The notes beneath the pieces are model-generated. The model was given only the letters and a program-made list of their open reading frames with translations. It did no database searches and was not told where the DNA came from. The translations under genes were made by a program, and so were the position numbers. This document shows, piece by piece, positions 6,453 through 8,525 of a stretch of DNA of 8,525 nt (the first letter of the stretch is position 1; every line of letters starts with the position of its first letter). Location: assembly GCA_002314685.1 (NCBI GenBank), contig DCHB01000038.1, forward strand, positions 35,862-44,386, given 5' to 3'. This stretch comes from Clostridiales bacterium UBA1763. GTDB lineage: Bacteria > Bacillota > Clostridia > Oscillospirales > Oscillospiraceae.

Positions 6453-7877
6453 TCAGAACTTTACTCTTTCTGCGATGTACGCCTTGACCTCGCTTATCGG
6501 GATACGCACCTGCTCCATGCTGTCACGCTCGCGGACGGTGACGCAGTGGTCTGCCTCATCGGTCTCGGTGCCGACTGTGTTGAAGTCGAAGGTGATGCAG
6601 AACGGAGTGCCTATCTCGTCCTCGCGGCGGTAACGCTTGCCGATAGAGCCCGTTTCGTCGTAGTCAACCATGAAGTCCTTGGAAAGCTCGGTATAAAGCT
6701 CCATTGCGGGACCTGTGAGGATTTCCTTCTTCGACAGCGGCAGGATTGCGCACTTGAAGGGTGCAAGTGCGGGGTGCAGGTGCAGTACGGTGCGGATATC
6801 GTCGTTGCCCTTCTTATCCTGACCTACTACCTGCTCATCGTATGCCTCGCACAGGAACGCGAGTGCAACGCGGTCACAGCCGAGTGAGGGCTCAATAACA
6901 TAGGGCACATAGTGCTCGTTGGTGTCCTGGTCAAAGTAGGTCAGGTCCTTGCCCGAAGCCTCCTGATGACGGCCGAGGTCGTAATTTGTACGGTCGGCGA
7001 TGCCCCACAGCTCGCCCCAATCGGTGAACGGGAAGGCGTATTCAATATCGGTAGTTGCGCGGGAGTAGAACGCAAGCTCTGCGGGCTCATGGTCACGCAG
7101 TCTGAGGTGCTCCTCGCTCAAGCCGAGGGAGAGAAGCCAATTCTTGCAGTAATCCTTCCAATATGCAAACCACTCGAGGTCGGTGTCGGGCTTGCAGAAG
7201 AACTCACATTCCATCTGCTCAAACTCACGGGTGCGGAAGGTGAAGTTGCCCGGGGTAATCTCGTTGCGGAATGCCTTGCCTATCTGGCAGACGCCGAAGG
7301 GCAGTTTTTTGCGGGTGGTACGCTGAATGTTTGCAAAGTTTACGAAAATGCCCTGTGCGGTCTCGGGACGCAGATAGCAGGTGGAGCTTGAGTCCTCGGT
7401 GACGCCTATGGCAGTCTTGAACATAAGATTGAACTTGCGAATGGGAGTGAAATCGTGCTTACCGCATATAGGGCAGAGAATATCATCGTGCTCTGCAATG
7501 AACTTGTCCATCTCGTCGAAGGTCAGTGCGTCAACATTAACATCGTCGTGGAACTGACCGATGAGCTTGTCTGCTCTGTGGCGTGCCTTGCAGGCCTTGC
7601 AGTCGAGCAGAGGGTCGGAGAAGCTGGACACGTGTCCCGTAGTAACCCAAGTCTGGGGATTCATGATGATTGCGGCATCAAGACCTACATTGTAGGGGCT
7701 TTCCTGCACAAACTTCTTCAGCCAAGCCTTTTTGACGTTGTTCTTGAACTCAACGCCGAGAGGACCGTAGTCCCAGCTATTGGCGAGTCCGCCGTAGATT
7801 TCACTGCCTGCGTAAACAAAACCGCGATTTTTGCACAGTGCAACGATTTTGTCCATGGTTTTTTCCGAATGATTCAT
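6453..7877 (-). CDS. glyS: glycyl-tRNA synthetase, single-chain class II (alpha2) type
   Basis: This 474-residue enzyme attaches glycine to tRNA-Gly in the cytoplasm. It belongs to the homodimeric eukaryote/archaea-like family also found in many Gram-positives, not the alpha2beta2 GlyQ/GlyS type. Motifs in order: YAGSEIYGGLANSWDYGPLG (22-41); motif 1 region with GHVSSFSDP (81-89); a zinc-type four-cysteine set C93/C96 and C135/C138; LRPETAQGIFVNF (169-181); motif 2 FRNEI (203-207) with FRTREFEQME (214-223); motif 3 EPSLGCDR (329-336). The anticodon-binding domain covers about 373-474, with GSIGKRYRREDEIGTPF (410-426). I chose ATG 7875-7877 because AAAGGA lies six bases upstream; an ATG 13 codons earlier (7914-7916) has no ribosome site and falls in the leader hairpins. 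It is the first gene of the operon with the 111-residue membrane protein and nadE. Confidence 0.95.
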   Translation of the reverse strand: MNHSEKTMDKIVALCKNRGFVYAGSEIYGGLANSWDYGPLGVEFKNNVKKAWLKKFVQESPYNVGLDAAIIMNPQTWVTTGHVSSFSDPLLDCKACKARHRADKLIGQFHDDVNVDALTFDEMDKFIAEHDDILCPICGKHDFTPIRKFNLMFKTAIGVTEDSSSTCYLRPETAQGIFVNFANIQRTTRKKLPFGVCQIGKAFRNEITPGNFTFRTREFEQMECEFFCKPDTDLEWFAYWKDYCKNWLLSLGLSEEHLRLRDHEPAELAFYSRATTDIEYAFPFTDWGELWGIADRTNYDLGRHQEASGKDLTYFDQDTNEHYVPYVIEPSLGCDRVALAFLCEAYDEQVVGQDKKGNDDIRTVLHLHPALAPFKCAILPLSKKEILTGPAMELYTELSKDFMVDYDETGSIGKRYRREDEIGTPFCITFDFNTVGTETDEADHCVTVRERDSMEQVRIPISEVKAYIAERVKF

Positions 7878-7883
7878 TTTACA

Positions 7884-7889
7884 TCCTTT
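7884..7889 (-). promoter_or_regulatory. ribosome binding site of glyS
   Basis: AAAGGA on the minus strand, six bases before the chosen ATG. It decides the start between the 474- and 487-residue versions of glyS. Confidence 0.7.
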
Positions 7890-7890
7890 C

Positions 7891-7909
7891 CCGCGGCTGG
7901 CTGCCGCAG
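7891..7909 (-). promoter_or_regulatory. GC-rich hairpin directly upstream of the glyS ribosome site
   Basis: In the glyS leader, arms CTGCGGC and GCCGCGG (7903-7909 with 7891-7897) can form seven pairs, one of them U-G, around an AGCCA loop. The last stem base adjoins the GGAAAGGA Shine-Dalgarno region. A smaller alternative fold (GCTG-CGG-CAGC) competes for the same bases. A role in controlling glyS translation is possible but not shown. Confidence 0.45.
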
Positions 7910-7920
7910 CAAACATTTAT

Positions 7921-7952
7921 TATTTGCAGATAATTCAATTTATCTACAAATA
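7921..7952 (-). promoter_or_regulatory. 13-bp inverted repeat at the predicted glyS transcription start
   Basis: Arms 7940-7952 and 7921-7933 pair over 13 positions (12 Watson-Crick and one U-G in the RNA), with a 6-base loop ATTGAA. The predicted start of transcription (about 7949) falls at the beginning of the first arm. The element would therefore be a stem-loop at the extreme 5' end of the mRNA, or a palindromic operator covering +1. It is A/T-rich and is not followed by a T run, so it is not a normal terminator. Confidence 0.6.
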
Positions 7953-7955
7953 GGT

Positions 7956-7984
7956 ATTATAACACGAACGCCGTCATATTACAA
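7956..7984 (-). promoter_or_regulatory. promoter of the glyS operon
   Basis: On the minus strand there is a -35 TTGTAA (7979-7984), a 17-base spacer and a consensus -10 TATAAT (7956-7961), preceded by TGT to form an extended -10. The predicted start is near 7949, giving a leader of about 70 bases, much too short for a T-box riboswitch. Confidence 0.75.
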
Positions 7985-8083
7985 CGAAAGATAATTATAA
8001 GTCAAAGTTGTGCCTTTGTGAAATATAGCTAAAAATTCAAGGCAATTTTCTACATCAAAAAGCTGTTAAAATATAAATTATTC
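7985..8083. other. A/T-rich divergent intergenic stretch, no gene seen
   Basis: This is the space between the glyS promoter and the promoter of the secreted protein gene. It holds only short inverted repeats (CAAAG/CTTTG near 8004-8018, AAAATT/AATTTT at 8032-8049) and A/T-rich runs that could act as upstream promoter elements. I see no reading frame, RNA gene or strong hairpin. Confidence 0.5.
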
Positions 8084-8113
8084 TTCAAATTCATACATTA
8101 TGCGTGATAGAAT
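8084..8113 (+). promoter_or_regulatory. likely promoter of the secreted FN3-like protein gene
   Basis: There is a -10 TAGAAT (8108-8113) preceded by TGA, giving an extended -10, and a weak -35 TTCAAA (8084-8089) at 18 bases. Transcription would start near 8120, about 27 bases before the ATG, with the ribosome site GGGAGGA (8136-8142) in between. Confidence 0.5.
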
Positions 8114-8146
8114 ACAACTATCTATATTTAATATCGGGAGGATATT

Positions 8147-8525
8147 ATGAAAAAGAGAGTATTAAGCATATTTTTGGCACTCCTCATGGTGCTGACACTT
8201 CTGCCCGTGAGCGTTTTTGCGGCGGCATCGCTTAAAGCACCAACTATCAGCATTGCCCGTTCAAGCGGCAAGCCGAAAATCTCATGGTCTGCGGTTTCGG
8301 GCGCGAAGAAATATTATATCTATCGCTCAACAAACGGCAAAACCTACAGCTATCTGACAAACACAACAAGCACAAGCTACACAAACACGGGTGCGGCTTC
8401 GGGCACAAAGTACTACTACAAGGTCAAGTCGGCAAAGGTATCTAACGGCAAGACCGTCTATTCTTCATACAGCAACGCTAAAAACCTGCTGACCACAATT
8501 GCAACACCCACAGTGACCGTCACCC
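8147..8525 (+). CDS. secreted fibronectin type III-like repeat protein, 3' end outside window
   Basis: 126 residues are visible and the frame stays open to the right edge. ATG 8147 follows GGGAGGA by four bases. Residues 1-26 form a classic signal peptide: KKR, then the hydrophobic VLSIFLALLMVLTLLPVSVF, with probable cleavage at the VFA-AA site. An FN3-like domain follows (about 31-115): APTISIA strand, KISWSAVSGAKKYYIYRS (44-61, the Trp and Tyr core positions of FN3), TKYYYKVKSAK (87-97) and a closing YSSYSNAKN. At about 119 the phrase ATPTVTVT echoes APTISIA at 30-37, so a second repeat probably begins at the edge. Such repeats are common in exported or cell-surface proteins of gut Clostridia; the function of the full protein cannot be told from this part. 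It is divergent from the glyS operon. Confidence 0.88.
   Translation, partial: MKKRVLSIFLALLMVLTLLPVSVFAAASLKAPTISIARSSGKPKISWSAVSGAKKYYIYRSTNGKTYSYLTNTTSTSYTNTGAASGTKYYYKVKSAKVSNGKTVYSSYSNAKNLLTTIATPTVTVT

Noticed and set aside
7878..7916. 13-codon N-terminal extension of glycyl-tRNA synthetase (start at 7914-7916)
   Set aside because: There is no Shine-Dalgarno before that ATG, the extension covers the leader hairpin and the real ribosome site, and the family normally begins close to the chosen start.
7878..7990. T-box riboswitch upstream of glyS
   Set aside because: The promoter at 7956-7984 leaves a leader of only about 70 bases, and no T-box sequence or terminator/antiterminator pair is visible.

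Overview
This window looks like chromosomal DNA from a low-to-moderate GC Firmicute of class Clostridia, probably a gut Oscillospiraceae/Ruminococcaceae-type bacterium. The evidence is the strong AGGAGG-type ribosome binding sites, the TTGnnn/TATAAT promoters with extended -10 elements, the single-chain class II glycyl-tRNA synthetase, the YmdB and YhaO/YhaN-like proteins, and the secreted fibronectin-III-like repeat protein. The assignment rests on family resemblance alone; no search was run.

Layout. At the left edge lies the 5' part of a tRNA gene (minus strand, probably tRNA-Arg) with a clear promoter. Next is a 55-residue hydrophobic small protein (minus). It is divergent from a three-gene plus-strand operon (394-4179) with overlapping junctions: a YmdB-family metallophosphoesterase, a YhaO/SbcD-like metallophosphoesterase, and a YhaN/SbcC-like coiled-coil ATPase with a membrane hairpin in the middle of its coil. 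A 12-bp perfect hairpin at 4186-4213 separates this operon from a convergent minus-strand operon. In transcription order (right to left) that operon is glyS, then a 111-residue single-pass membrane protein of unknown function, then a full-length two-domain NAD+ synthetase. It starts from a good promoter at 7956-7984, and its leader carries two hairpins. A divergent plus-strand gene for a secreted FN3-like repeat protein begins at 8147 and runs off the right edge.

How the genes fit together. The plus operon joins a nucleotide/RNA-turnover phosphodiesterase to a Mre11/Rad50-like nuclease-ATPase pair, which suggests nucleic-acid processing near the membrane. The minus operon is housekeeping (tRNA charging and NAD+ synthesis) with one unknown membrane protein embedded in it. 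The most interesting observation is that the NAD+ synthetase keeps its whole nitrilase-fold glutaminase domain, but the catalytic lysine is arginine and the catalytic cysteine is absent. The enzyme is therefore predicted to use free ammonia, or ammonia from a partner, although it has the glutamine-dependent architecture. I see no CRISPR array, insertion sequence, phage gene or clearly new defence system.
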